Source of the DNA: Enhygromyxa salina
GTDB lineage: Bacteria > Myxococcota_A > Polyangia > Nannocystales > Nannocystaceae
DNA: 64,000 nt
Assembly: GCF_002994615.1 (NCBI RefSeq)
Contig: NZ_PVNK01000108.1
Span: 62,001-126,000 of the forward strand
Direction: 5' to 3'
Below the pieces are notes generated by a model, which saw only the letters and a list, made by a program, of their open reading frames with translations, made no database searches and was not told the origin of the DNA. The translations under genes and the position numbers were made by a program. Each line of letters begins with the position of its first letter. Positions within the stretch are counted from its first letter, which is position 1. Positions 1 through 9,923 of this stretch are shown here, piece after piece.

Positions 1-77
1 TACTGCGCGAGCAGCCGTCCGCCCGCGTCGCTGTCACCGTTGCGCCACTGTTCGAGCAGCTCGAGGTCCGGGTCCAT
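1..77 (-). CDS. Partial N-terminus, probable RNA polymerase sigma factor
   Basis: An ATG at 75-77 (minus) opens a frame that stays open to the left window edge. The 25 visible residues begin MDPDLELLEQWRNGDSDAGG, which resembles the first helix of ECF-type sigma-70 factors, where a W-R-x-G-D motif is common in myxobacteria. Only this short piece is visible, so the call rests on resemblance alone. It lies downstream of, and on the same strand as, the hypothetical gene and the kinase to its right. Confidence 0.4.
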   Translation of the reverse strand, partial: MDPDLELLEQWRNGDSDAGGRLLAQ

Positions 78-121
78 CTCGCGGGTTGTACCACGTGATG
101 GACCCGGGTCCGCCGTCGAGC

Positions 122-538
122 TCAGCGGCGGGGTCGGTCAGGCTGGGCGTCGAGCGGCGAGGTCTTGACCTTGATCGTCCTGCGCTTGGTCGCCGGGGGC
201 GAGGCGTCGCTCGTTGCCGTGATCTCGACTGGCAGCTCGGTGCTCGTCGGGCCGAAGTCGTAGTAGGCGTGGTCGGTTCCGCGCGACCAGGTCACGCTGC
301 CCGAGCCGGGGTCGTGCGTCGCGGTGATCTCCCAGTTGTCGCCGCCGCTGCTGAAGTCCATCAGTTTGCAGCGAATGATCCCGCTCGGGGAGTTCAGGTC
401 GCGGTGTTCGGCATGAAGCTTCTGGTCGTAGTCATCGAGGCTGTCGCTGCTGTGAACCATCTGGAGGGTGCTGGCTGCGTCGATTGTCCCGTCGAGGACG
501 ACGGGGTCTTGTTCAGACACGTACAGGGGGTCGGTCAT
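122..538 (-). CDS. Hypothetical protein, 138 aa
   Basis: I do not recognise this family. The ATG at 538 is preferred because the translation from it (MTDPLYVSEQD...) is balanced and acidic, whereas the eight residues before it are basic and low in complexity. The protein has no signal peptide or membrane segment, looks beta-rich and polar, and ends in a basic tail. It sits 77 bp downstream of the kinase-TPR gene on the same strand and could share its transcript. Confidence 0.6.
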   Translation of the reverse strand: MTDPLYVSEQDPVVLDGTIDAASTLQMVHSSDSLDDYDQKLHAEHRDLNSPSGIIRCKLMDFSSGGDNWEITATHDPGSGSVTWSRGTDHAYYDFGPTSTELPVEITATSDASPPATKRRTIKVKTSPLDAQPDRPRR

Positions 539-615
539 GGTGCTCCTTGGGCTTCGTCGCATCCAAGGGATGCGTGGTTAGAGTTCTCGAGGTTCGAGGG
601 AGTGGGGTTCGCAAG

Positions 616-3189
616 CTAAGGGGTCGCAGGTGGCTCGAGCTCGAGCTCGGCGTCCTGCAGATCGCTGAGTAGCTGATCGCGCGCGGGCGAGGGCGCCTGG
701 TCGCGGAGGCGGCTTTGAGCCGCAGCGAGCGCGCGCGCGGCGATGTCCGGCCGCGTCGAACTCGCGAGCGTCGCCAAGTTGAGGGCGAGCTCGGCTTGTT
801 GCTCGGCGCTGAGCAGGGGCAGCGAGACCTCGAGGGCCGCGTCGAAGTCCGGACCAAAGTCACCCGTGGCCGCGTAGCTGTAGACGACGAGGACCCAGCC
901 CTCGCGGACGTGGGTCGGGGTCCCGGGGTGGCCGACCGCGAGGAGCTCGACGAGCTCCGCGCGACGCGCTCGCTCGAGCTCGACGGACTCGTCGAGCTGA
1001 AACTCGAGCTGCAGCGCGCTGACCGCTGCCGCGATGTGGGCGTCTCGGCGGTCGGACTGGAGAACCTTGGTCAGCAGTCGACGCGCCTCATCGGGGTCCG
1101 CGAGCAGCTCGGTCTCGTTGACGAGCAAGCGCCCGAGGTTCACGAGCGCCTCGGGATCCTCCGGCTCCAGGGTGAGCGCGGCGCGATGACAGTTCTCGGC
1201 GGCGCGAGGCCGTCCGAGCTGCTCGTAGATGTTCCCGAGGTTGACGACGCGCTGTACGACGTCAAAGGTGCGGCCGCCGAGGATGTCACGAAGTACGGAC
1301 CTTCGTTGCAGCGAGAGCGCCAACTCCAGGTCACCCTCTCGCCGCGCGAATGAGGCCTCGACCTCGTCGAGGGCCGAGCGCCGCGGGCTGAGCAACAACT
1401 CGTCGGAGCCCGCCAAGATCGCCCTGGCGTTGTCGATCCAGACATCGCCTCGCTCGAGCTCCTCGGACCTCATGACGAGGGTCTTCGCCGACTCGATGTT
1501 GGCCTGGAGCCGGCGCTCTTGGTCGTGGGAAATCTCCGCGAGCCGCCGCGCCTGCTTGAAGTCAGCGACGGCGAGGTCGTACTCGGCCGAGACGGAGTAC
1601 GCCCGCCCGCGTCGGAGCCGCAGCTCTGCGCGATCAACGGGGGTCTCGGCGACTCCAGCGAGGGCCTCGTCGCTCGCGGCGATGACCTGCTCGTGCGCTG
1701 CCTGGATGTCGAGGGGCTCGAGGGTGCTCGCCACGAGCTCCTCGACCTCTGGCGACAGCGCGCGCGTCGGCCCGGCGACGAGCGCAGCTTCGAACTCGCG
1801 CGCGAACTCGGGGAAGCGCGAGGGCTCGTAGTCGGACAGGCGGTTCAAGCTGCGCAGGAGGGCCTGCAGTTGCTGCCTGCGGGCGGGGTCCTCGGCCAGG
1901 CACAGGGCGCGCGCGTCTGCCTCGAGCTTGTCGACGTGGACCGCGAAGCGAGCCGCCAAGCTGGGGTGGGCCTCGTGAAAGACGGCCCACTGCTCGGTCG
2001 CGGTTGTGGCGGCGAGCTCGTCCGCGAGGGGGCAGTCGGGGCTCGTCGTCTGATACGCGAACCACAGTGAAGCGAGCCCCGCGAGGCTGATGAGCGCAGC
2101 CGCGACCCAGCCGGTCCGCCGAAGCATCCGCTCGGGCCGGTTCAGCTCGCGCTCGAGCAGCTCGACGACCGCCTCCATGTGACGGTGGCGTCTTTGGGGT
2201 TGCGCTGACAAGCCCACGCGGAGCGCGTGTCGGAGTCGGCTCGGGAGTCGAGCGGCCTGATGGGGCTCGGCCCCCTGAATCGCATCGAGCAGCTCGTCGC
2301 GCGTGGTCCCCGAGTAGGGCTTCTCGCCGCACAGCGACTCCCACAAGGCGACACAAAAGGCGTACTGATCGGAGCGCGCGTCTGGTCGGTCGCCGCGCAG
2401 TTGCTCGGGCGCCGAGTAGCCCAGAGTGCCCAGGAATTCCCCGGTCTGGGTCATGCGCTCCGCGCTGCCGAGTGCGTTCGCGGACCCCTCCGCGAGCTCG
2501 ATGTCGTGCTCCCCGAGGACATGGGCGAGGCCGAAGTCGCCGACGCGCGCGCGGTCGTCCTCGCCCACGAACACGTTGTCGGGCTTGAAGTCGCGATGAA
2601 CGATGCCCTGTCTGTGCGCGGCCGCGAGCCCCCGCCCGGCGTCGATGTACAATCGCAAGCGGTCGCGCATCGAGCAGTCCGGCCGGGACTGGCGCCCGCG
2701 CAGGGTCTGGCCATCGACGAGCTCCATGGCCAGAAACACTCGTCCGTTGTCGACGCCACTATCGAAGACCGTGACGATGTTGGGATGATCGAGCTTGGCC
2801 AAGACGATGGCCTCACGACGAAGACGCGCGCGGAGCTTGTCGACCCTTGTCAACGAGCGCGGAGACACGAGCTTGATGGCGACGTCGCGCTGGAGCTGTG
2901 TGTCGAAGGCCCGGTAGACCGAGCCCATCCCACCGAAGCCGATCTTCGGACCTCGGAGCTCGTAGCGTCCGATCTGCTCTCGCCGCTCAGGTTGCAGACC
3001 GAGGCGGGTCCGGACCCGGTCGTACATCGCCTGAACCTCGATATCGAGGTCGGCGATCTGCTCGGGCATGGTCTGCTCGGCGAGTTCGATCATGCTGTCG
3101 TCCACGGTCTGCGCGGGATCCGTTGTACGATCGCCGCGGGTTCTTTGGGACCTCGACCGAGGCGTCCGCCGCTGGACTCGCTTCGACAT
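616..3189 (-). CDS. Membrane Ser/Thr protein kinase with C-terminal TPR region
   Basis: An 857-residue Hanks-type (PknB-like) kinase. The glycine loop is at about 84-90 (GFGGMGS), the ATP-binding lysine is Lys106 in VAIKL, the catalytic loop HRDFKPDN covers 198-205 (Asp200), and DFG is at 218-220. A single membrane helix follows at about 362-383 (W-V-A-A-A-L-I-S-L-A-G-L), so the kinase faces the cytoplasm and the rest lies outside. The outer part is helical with TPR-like repeats at roughly 480-830. This layout is common in myxobacterial signalling kinases. It is divergent from the caspase-like gene, with 116 bp between the starts, so it may be co-regulated with or regulate the plus-strand locus (inference). 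Confidence 0.92.
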   Translation of the reverse strand: MSKRVQRRTPRSRSQRTRGDRTTDPAQTVDDSMIELAEQTMPEQIADLDIEVQAMYDRVRTRLGLQPERREQIGRYELRGPKIGFGGMGSVYRAFDTQLQRDVAIKLVSPRSLTRVDKLRARLRREAIVLAKLDHPNIVTVFDSGVDNGRVFLAMELVDGQTLRGRQSRPDCSMRDRLRLYIDAGRGLAAAHRQGIVHRDFKPDNVFVGEDDRARVGDFGLAHVLGEHDIELAEGSANALGSAERMTQTGEFLGTLGYSAPEQLRGDRPDARSDQYAFCVALWESLCGEKPYSGTTRDELLDAIQGAEPHQAARLPSRLRHALRVGLSAQPQRRHRHMEAVVELLERELNRPERMLRRTGWVAAALISLAGLASLWFAYQTTSPDCPLADELAATTATEQWAVFHEAHPSLAARFAVHVDKLEADARALCLAEDPARRQQLQALLRSLNRLSDYEPSRFPEFAREFEAALVAGPTRALSPEVEELVASTLEPLDIQAAHEQVIAASDEALAGVAETPVDRAELRLRRGRAYSVSAEYDLAVADFKQARRLAEISHDQERRLQANIESAKTLVMRSEELERGDVWIDNARAILAGSDELLLSPRRSALDEVEASFARREGDLELALSLQRRSVLRDILGGRTFDVVQRVVNLGNIYEQLGRPRAAENCHRAALTLEPEDPEALVNLGRLLVNETELLADPDEARRLLTKVLQSDRRDAHIAAAVSALQLEFQLDESVELERARRAELVELLAVGHPGTPTHVREGWVLVVYSYAATGDFGPDFDAALEVSLPLLSAEQQAELALNLATLASSTRPDIAARALAAAQSRLRDQAPSPARDQLLSDLQDAELELEPPATP

Positions 3190-3305
3190 TCACGAAAACG
3201 GTGGCGCCGAGTCAGGGGGGGATCGAAATGCGCAAGTGAACAAGCTCACGGGAATTGTCGCTGCGAGGGGGGATCGCAGCGGCATGACAGGTCACCGTGG
3301 GCAGG

Positions 3306-5195
3306 ATGAAGCGCGCACTGCTGATCGGCGTGGCGGACAAGGACCCCGAGCACCCGTTCTTGCCGGAGCCGAGCTTGGTCGTCATGGAGGACCTGCTCGA
3401 GGAGCTCGGCGGCTGGACCACCACACGGGTCGACGGCCCCTCAGCAGACCGCGCGGGGATCTTGGCCGCGCTCGTCGAGCTCGCGCGGACCGTCCAGCCA
3501 AAGGACACCTGCTTGGTCTACTTCATCGGCCACGGGGGCATCGTCGAGATCATGGATCTGCCGCCGCCGCTGGGTCGTCGCCCGGTGTTCTACGTCTGCG
3601 CCGCTCGCCCGAGCCCAAGCTGGAGTTTCGAGGGGATCCTCGACGTCGAATTGTCGATTCACCTCGCGCAGATCGACCGGGTCTGCGGCAACGTCACTGC
3701 GATCCTCGACTCTTGTTACTCGGCGCGGGCGATCCGAGGTCCACTGTGGCAACTCCATGAGTCGCCACAGTGGGTCCGCGAGGTGGCCGCGCAGCTCGGG
3801 CTGCAAGACGTGGACTCGCTCTTGAGCGTGACCAGCCACCCCCGAATTGTCCGGCTGGCCGCGTCGTCGTCGCTGCGCAAGACCTTCGCAGATCCTCAAC
3901 CGGACGGGCACCTCGGCCGCTTGACGCGAATGTTCGACGAGACAGTTCGGGAGGCGGAGCTCCAGCTCGAGAGGCTGACCTGGGACGCGCTCGCTCACCG
4001 CGTGCGCGAGCGAGCGATCTGGCGGCTCGGCTGCGAGGAGCAATGGGTGAGCCTGGTCGGGCCGCGGCAGCGGCTCTTGTTCTCGCGCCGCGAGGTCGAG
4101 CTCCCGAGGACCGTGGGCTTCGTGCCGCGGGAGAATCAGTCGGGCGGGTGGATTCGCGCGGGGGCGTTGCAGGGGGTGCAGGTGGGAGACGAGTGGGCGC
4201 TCGCGGACCTCCAGCTCCAAAGCGATGGTCAGCCCCAGCTTCGCGGCCAATTTCGCGTCGCGGCGGTCGGTCTCAACCGGGCTGAGCTCGAGCCGGTCCG
4301 CGGCGCCGACTCGGCCCCGCCGGGGGCGAGCGCGATGTTGCTCCGCGCGCGTGAGCGCATGCCCGTGTTCGTCGAAGCTCCGCCCTCGGGCGAAGATGTT
4401 CTCGCCCGCTCCGCGTGGCTGGTTTCGACCCCCGTCGACAGCGAGGCCGCCGCCAAGCTGTGTATTGGCGACGATTGGATCGACGTCTACGCCGCGGGTG
4501 AGGTCCATGCACCCGCTCGCTTTTGCGCGGATCGGTCCGGCCGGTCTGCGGCCGTCACGCGCCTCGAAGACTGGGCACGGGCGCGTGTCTTGTTGTCCGT
4601 GTCGAGCTCCTATGTAGCTCGGGCGTCACCACCTTTGTCGGTGGAGTTCGGTCGCTACCAGGTTGTTCGCGGTCGGCTACGGCCGCGGACCTCGAGCCCT
4701 TCGGGAGGCTGCCCGCGCCTCCACGACGGTGACCGATTCTTTGTTCGTGTCGCCCATGTTGGTGGGCGCTCCGGGTGGTTCATCAGCGCCGTCGAGGTTG
4801 ACGTCGCGGGTCGACCCGCGCTGCTCGACGCGAGCGAGCCGGACGGGCGCGAGCTCCTCGCTGGTGAGCGCGCGACGATCGGCGAGCGTTCGCATCGGCG
4901 GGTCCAGGGCATCCAACGCAGCTGGCCCGAAGGGGTCGCGCCCGATCGTGCCCGAGTCGCAACGATCATCGTGCTTGCGAGCCGCCGGCCGATCCAGCTG
5001 GGCCACCTCGTTCGCGGTCGCGCCTGCGACCTCGCGCTCCCGCGCGATGCCCCACGCCCGCGCCGGGCTCGAGTCCGTGGCTTCCTCGCCCAGCCGCGAC
5101 CGCGAACGGGCCCCGAGCTGACCCAAGAGTGGTTCGCGGCGTCGATCCCCTACGAGCTCGATCCACGACCTCGGGCTGCTAGCGACTACGGGTAA
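3306..5195 (+). CDS. Caspase-like (peptidase C14) protease
   Basis: A 629-residue protein with an N-terminal caspase fold. The first strand is MKRALLIGVAD. The catalytic His is His76 in YFIGHGG and the catalytic Cys is Cys137 in AILDSCYSAR, with the spacing and hydrophobic strands usual for bacterial metacaspase-like enzymes. Residues after about 260 look like beta-rich modules with the pattern G-x-x-x-G-V-x-x-G-D (RAGALQGVQVGDEWAL) and may sense or bind a partner. The ATG at 3306 is preferred over the GTG at 3297 because it directly precedes the core strand. No signal peptide or membrane segment is visible. It is followed by SIR2-STAND-WD40 and SIR2-CHAT genes on the same strand. The last ~100 residues are Arg/Pro-rich and hard to assign. 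Confidence 0.85.
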   Translation: MKRALLIGVADKDPEHPFLPEPSLVVMEDLLEELGGWTTTRVDGPSADRAGILAALVELARTVQPKDTCLVYFIGHGGIVEIMDLPPPLGRRPVFYVCAARPSPSWSFEGILDVELSIHLAQIDRVCGNVTAILDSCYSARAIRGPLWQLHESPQWVREVAAQLGLQDVDSLLSVTSHPRIVRLAASSSLRKTFADPQPDGHLGRLTRMFDETVREAELQLERLTWDALAHRVRERAIWRLGCEEQWVSLVGPRQRLLFSRREVELPRTVGFVPRENQSGGWIRAGALQGVQVGDEWALADLQLQSDGQPQLRGQFRVAAVGLNRAELEPVRGADSAPPGASAMLLRARERMPVFVEAPPSGEDVLARSAWLVSTPVDSEAAAKLCIGDDWIDVYAAGEVHAPARFCADRSGRSAAVTRLEDWARARVLLSVSSSYVARASPPLSVEFGRYQVVRGRLRPRTSSPSGGCPRLHDGDRFFVRVAHVGGRSGWFISAVEVDVAGRPALLDASEPDGRELLAGERATIGERSHRRVQGIQRSWPEGVAPDRARVATIIVLASRRPIQLGHLVRGRACDLALPRDAPRPRRARVRGFLAQPRPRTGPELTQEWFAASIPYELDPRPRAASDYG

Positions 5196-5363
5196 TGACC
5201 GCGCGCATGAATGGATTGGCTGATTCATCGGAGTGCTCTTCGCAGGATTGAGTGATTGTTGTCGTGAGCTTTCTCTTTGGTGTGGCCTGATGCGCAGTTC
5301 CGCTCGCTCGACGCTCCATTCTCGACGAGCCCGCATCGTCCTTCCAGTATCATGCGCTAATCC

Positions 5364-8300
5364 ATGGGCACGAGAGTTGATCCGAAGATCCCGATCGAGT
5401 TGCGCGAGGCGTACGAAGGTGGGGAGCTGATTATCTGCGTCGGACCCGATCTGGGGCGACGCGCAGGACTCCCTGACGCGTCGCAATTCGCCCTCGCGTT
5501 GCTCGCCGACGCCGAGTCATTCGGGCTCGAGATCGACGCCCCGACCTTGCGAGAGTGGATCGCAAGAGGCCGGATCATGGAGTCGCTCGAGGTCCTCGAG
5601 CGACGAATGGGCACGCGTTTTCAACGAGTCGCCGAGCGGGAATTCGCCGACCGTGGCCGCCCGCTGCCGCCGCTTGCCAGGGCAATCGCCTCGCTCTCCG
5701 GTCTGCGCGCCGTCTACACCACAGGCATCGACCGCCTCCTCGAGCGCGCCTTCGCGGACGCGTGGCCGAGCTTCACATCACCGCGACCCGACATCGCGCG
5801 CCGAAGCAGGCTGATCTTCAAGCTGTGCGGAACGCTGGAATTTCCTGACACTTGGGTGCTGACTCAGGCGGCGTACGAGCGGGAGTTCGGCGAGCGCTCG
5901 CTCCGGCGTCAGCTGCTGCTGGCCGCCCTTCGAGCCCACTGCCTGCTATTCGTCGGCTTCGACCCTGCGAAGGCCATGACCCGGCGGCTGCTCTCGATCG
6001 TCGACACCGACAGCCGGGAGGCTCAGCTGCCGAGCCACTTCGTCGCGCTCGAGCACTGCGGGCTCGAGGCTCGGACCTTGCTCGAGCGACGTGGCCTCCA
6101 CGTGATCGTGGGCGACTCGGTCGCGACGATCCGCGCGCTCGCGGGTGACGACGAGGCTCAAAGCACAGCGCGCGGAGCTCAGCTGCCCCCGTGTCCCTAC
6201 CCCGGGCTCCACGCCTTCGACGACTCGCTCGCGGAGGTCTTCCATGGCCGTCGCGCGGAGATCAGCCTGGCCGCCGCACGCCTCGGCGGGCCCAAGGCGA
6301 ACCATCGTCGATGGCTGGCGGTTGATGGGTCGAGCGGTGTTGGCAAGACCTCCTTCGTTCACGCCGGGCTGATCCCCGCCTTGCGTCGCGGATTCGCCGA
6401 AGCGACCCCCGCGAGGTGGTTGGTCTCGTCCATGCGTCCGGGCCGTCACCCGCTGCGCGCGCTCGTCCATGCCTTGGGGGCGGTGATGGAACACGACCCG
6501 AGCCCGCTCACGGCGGCCTTCGACGAGCTCGGCCAGACCAAGGAGGCCGCGCTCGACCCCGCGATCACGGCCGCGGCCGTCGCGAGCTTCGTGCGCGAGC
6601 GGGCCCGCGACGGTGTCGCGTTGTTGGTGGTCGTCGACCAGCTCGAAGAGGTCGTGACCCTGGCTGGCGCGGGCGAGCGCGAGCGCTTCGCCGCCTGCCT
6701 CGTGTTGCTGCTCAAGCAACAACTCATCTACCTGATCACCACGCTGCGCTCCGACTTCAACGCCGCCCTCGCTGGGGCCTCGCCCGCGCTCGCTCGCCTG
6801 CTCAACGACCAGGCCGAGCGCTACACCCTCGCGCCGATCTCACGCGTCGGCTTGCGCCTGGCGATCGCCGAGCCCGCGGCGCAGCTCGGCGTGGAGTTCG
6901 AGGCCGAGCTCGTCGAGCGGATCGCAAGTGACGCGGAGCAGCACCGCAACACCCCGGGCGACGCGGACGGCGTGGTCGCGGCCGAGGGCGTGGTCCGGAC
7001 CGACGACGCGGCGCTGCCGTTGGTCGCCCACGTCTTGCGAGGGCTCTGGGATCTTCGCTCGACCCGCGACGGCCCGATCAGCTTCACTGAGTACCGGGCC
7101 CTGGGCGGTGTGTCGGGGGCGCTCAGCCGAAACGCGGACATGCTGCTCGCGGGGCTCAGCAACAAGCAGCTGGCGAGGGTCAAGGCCTTGCTCCTTCGCA
7201 TGGCCAGCTTCGACGGTGGTCACCTCGCTCGACGAACCCTGACTCGTGTCGAGGCGCTGGCCCTCGCTGGCGGAGACGACGAGGGTCAAAGGCTGCTGAC
7301 GCTGCTGTCGGGCGGCGACGGCCCGCGCCTGCTCGTGGTCCGCGGCGAACACGAGGACGCCGTCGTCGACCTCGTCCACGAGGCCTTGCTGCGCGAGTGG
7401 GACACCCTCCGAGGGTGGCTCGCCGCCAACCGCTCACAGCTCGCCCGCGACGAGGCCTTGGCCATGCGTGCGGCTGCCTGGGCCGGGCGAGGACGGCCCT
7501 GGCGATCCCTGCCGCGGGGCCCCGAGCGTCGTGAGCTCATGCGCGCCCGACCCCATGGCCACGAGGCTGGCCAACACCGCGAGTTTCAGCGAGCGATGCG
7601 CCGGGCGACCTGGCTGCGTGGCGGTGGGTGGGTCAGCTTCGTCGCGGGGCTGGCTGCAATCGCGGCCCTCGTCGTCCTGGAATTGGAAGACGCGAAGTCA
7701 CGAGACGAGCGGCGGCGGCTCGAGTCTAGCGAGCTCCAAGACGAGCTCGACACCAAGGAGTACGAGCTGGCCGAGAAGCAGCGCGATGACGCGCAAAGTG
7801 AAATTCGGCGTGGGATCGACGCGCGCTCGAGGGAGCATCGGTGTCGGGAGGCGCTAAACCGAGCCGTGACCGCGCTCGAGCACGACAGCTCCGCAAAGCT
7901 GCGCGCGCTGATGAGCGAGGCCGTGCGCTGCGAGGTCGTGATCGGCGAGGTCGCGCGGCTCGATGGTCGAGGCGGATCTGTGACCGCTGCGGGCATCGAC
8001 GCGACGGGGCGCGAGGCGTGGCTGGGTCGAGCAGATGGCAAGGTCGATCGTTGGCAGATCTCCAGCCAGGACGTGGACAGGATCGAGGGGATCGTCAAAC
8101 GAGTCGACTATCTTCGCTTCGCCTCGACCGGAGATCGGGTGGCGCTCAGCTCCCACGCAGATGGCTGGACAGGGCTGCGAGGACGCGCGGGTGAGGTGAT
8201 CGGCCCGCACCTCGTTGGGAGCGACCCCACCTTCGCGCCCGACGGCCAGGTCCTCGCGACTCGGCAGACCAAGCAGGTCAACCTCTACGACGCAGCGACC

Positions 8301-9920
8301 GGCGCTCTCGAGTGGTCGGCGCCCGCTGACGGGACGACCACGGCGCTCGCGTTTGGGTCGTCCCCCGACGAGCTCTTTTACACGGCCAGCACCCGCAGGG
8401 GCAGCGAGGTGACGAGGCGCTCGGTGGCGACGGGCGATGTCCTCGGCCACCTGTCGGTCCCCAACTACGTCCACGACATCGCGGTCTCGCCCGATCATCG
8501 CCACCTCGCGAGCGCCGCCGGAGACAACTACCTGCGCTTGTGGGACCTCGAGTCAGCCTCTGAGCAAGCAGAGAAGACAATTCGGGTCGACATCCGAGAA
8601 CGCAGGGATCTCAGCTTCGTCTTGTACGCCCCAGATGGCTCGTCCGTGGTCACGCTTGCGACCGCGGGAAGCATCGATGTCATTGACCTCGAGCGCGGTG
8701 TGTCAAGCCGGCGCGACAATGTTGACCCAAGCGCTCCCCCGGTCTTCTCAGCGGATGGACGCTGGCTGTTGACCGCGAGCGCCGATGGCCGCGCGAGCTT
8801 GCGCGACGCCAGGTCTGGCCTCGAGCTCGCCCGCGCTCGGGTCGAGGGCTTGAGCGTGCTGAGCTTTTCGCCGACCGCCGAGGGCTTCGTCATCGGCAGC
8901 GCAAGCGGAGCCGCGAGCTATTGGGCAATTGATGACCGCGACCACTGGCGCGACCCTGCCCGCCACGATCGCTCGGTCCAGGCGCTCGCGTTTTCACCCA
9001 CCTCGCCCTGGCGACTGGCCTCGGCGAGCTCTGCAGGGATGGTGCGGGTGTGGACAGTCGAGGCCCCAGCAGAGCGACCCGTCGCCTGGCGACGCGAGGG
9101 GGCCACGATGGCGCTCGCGTTCTCGGCCGACGGCGCCCGGCTCACTTCGCTCTCGAACCAGGGCAACATGCAAAGCTGGGCCCTCGACGCCGCCGCAGAG
9201 CCGGAGCCCGTCCCCCGCGCGTGCGCGTCGAGGCGTATCGCCGCGAGCCGCTCCGGCGCTCGGCTCGCGCTCGCTTGCCCCGATGGTGTCATCCAGATCT
9301 GGGATCCGGCTCAACAGCGACTCATGACCGAGACATCGACGAAGCTGGGCGTGACCGCGCTCGCGGTCTCCGATCGCGGAGACCGGGTGCTGCTCGGCGG
9401 ATCCGCGGGCGCGGTCGAGTCCTTGACCATCGGGCCCGACAAGGAGATCCAAACCCACCGGGTCACCGGACACAGAGGCGGGACGGCCGTGACCGCGGTG
9501 GCCTTTCGAGCGGATCGAGGCGGCTTCGTCTCGGGCGGCAACGATGGCTTCGTGCGGCTTTGGACCTCTGCGAACGCGGACCACGTCGTCGAAATGAGCA
9601 TCGGCGACAGGAACGTCCAGGCTGTCGCCGTCTCGACCGAGCCTGCGCTCATCGCCGCTGGGGATGACGCGGATGGCAGCATCTCGGTGTGGAACGCCGA
9701 GGGCGACGAGACCTTTTCTATCGAGGGCGCCTGCGCTGGTCACGTCACCGCCTTGCAGTTCTCTCCCGACGGCCAACTCCTCGGGGTCGGTTGCTCCGAC
9801 GGCCAGGTCCACGCGTGGCCGATCGGCCTGCGCGCACAGGTCGAGCTCGCTTGTCGGCGGCTCGCTCGAGTTTCGGGCGAACTTGGCCTTCCCAAAGCTT
9901 GCTCGCGCAGGGACGATTGA
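5364..9920 (+). CDS. SIR2-like / STAND NTPase / WD40 protein
   Basis: A 1518-residue multidomain protein. Residues 1-270 form a SIR2-like Rossmann domain (IICVGPDLGRRAGLP near 20-35). The positions matching the catalytic Asn and His of active SIR2 NADases are Gly121 (in TTGIDRLLE) and Cys155 (in KLCGT), so this domain may be inactive. A PYPGLHAF motif at about 273 opens an nSTAND1-type NTPase with Walker A around Lys328 (GSSGVGKTS) and a Walker B-like VVVDQLEE near Asp425. A membrane helix lies at about 755-775, followed by a charged coiled coil and then WD40 repeats at about 870-1500, enough for roughly two propellers. STAND proteins are ligand-gated, self-assembling switches; the WD40 part is the probable sensor. 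It lies 3 bp upstream of the SIR2-CHAT gene. Confidence 0.9.
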   Translation: MGTRVDPKIPIELREAYEGGELIICVGPDLGRRAGLPDASQFALALLADAESFGLEIDAPTLREWIARGRIMESLEVLERRMGTRFQRVAEREFADRGRPLPPLARAIASLSGLRAVYTTGIDRLLERAFADAWPSFTSPRPDIARRSRLIFKLCGTLEFPDTWVLTQAAYEREFGERSLRRQLLLAALRAHCLLFVGFDPAKAMTRRLLSIVDTDSREAQLPSHFVALEHCGLEARTLLERRGLHVIVGDSVATIRALAGDDEAQSTARGAQLPPCPYPGLHAFDDSLAEVFHGRRAEISLAAARLGGPKANHRRWLAVDGSSGVGKTSFVHAGLIPALRRGFAEATPARWLVSSMRPGRHPLRALVHALGAVMEHDPSPLTAAFDELGQTKEAALDPAITAAAVASFVRERARDGVALLVVVDQLEEVVTLAGAGERERFAACLVLLLKQQLIYLITTLRSDFNAALAGASPALARLLNDQAERYTLAPISRVGLRLAIAEPAAQLGVEFEAELVERIASDAEQHRNTPGDADGVVAAEGVVRTDDAALPLVAHVLRGLWDLRSTRDGPISFTEYRALGGVSGALSRNADMLLAGLSNKQLARVKALLLRMASFDGGHLARRTLTRVEALALAGGDDEGQRLLTLLSGGDGPRLLVVRGEHEDAVVDLVHEALLREWDTLRGWLAANRSQLARDEALAMRAAAWAGRGRPWRSLPRGPERRELMRARPHGHEAGQHREFQRAMRRATWLRGGGWVSFVAGLAAIAALVVLELEDAKSRDERRRLESSELQDELDTKEYELAEKQRDDAQSEIRRGIDARSREHRCREALNRAVTALEHDSSAKLRALMSEAVRCEVVIGEVARLDGRGGSVTAAGIDATGREAWLGRADGKVDRWQISSQDVDRIEGIVKRVDYLRFASTGDRVALSSHADGWTGLRGRAGEVIGPHLVGSDPTFAPDGQVLATRQTKQVNLYDAATGALEWSAPADGTTTALAFGSSPDELFYTASTRRGSEVTRRSVATGDVLGHLSVPNYVHDIAVSPDHRHLASAAGDNYLRLWDLESASEQAEKTIRVDIRERRDLSFVLYAPDGSSVVTLATAGSIDVIDLERGVSSRRDNVDPSAPPVFSADGRWLLTASADGRASLRDARSGLELARARVEGLSVLSFSPTAEGFVIGSASGAASYWAIDDRDHWRDPARHDRSVQALAFSPTSPWRLASASSAGMVRVWTVEAPAERPVAWRREGATMALAFSADGARLTSLSNQGNMQSWALDAAAEPEPVPRACASRRIAASRSGARLALACPDGVIQIWDPAQQRLMTETSTKLGVTALAVSDRGDRVLLGGSAGAVESLTIGPDKEIQTHRVTGHRGGTAVTAVAFRADRGGFVSGGNDGFVRLWTSANADHVVEMSIGDRNVQAVAVSTEPALIAAGDDADGSISVWNAEGDETFSIEGACAGHVTALQFSPDGQLLGVGCSDGQVHAWPIGLRAQVELACRRLARVSGELGLPKACSRRDD

Positions 9921-9923
9921 GCC

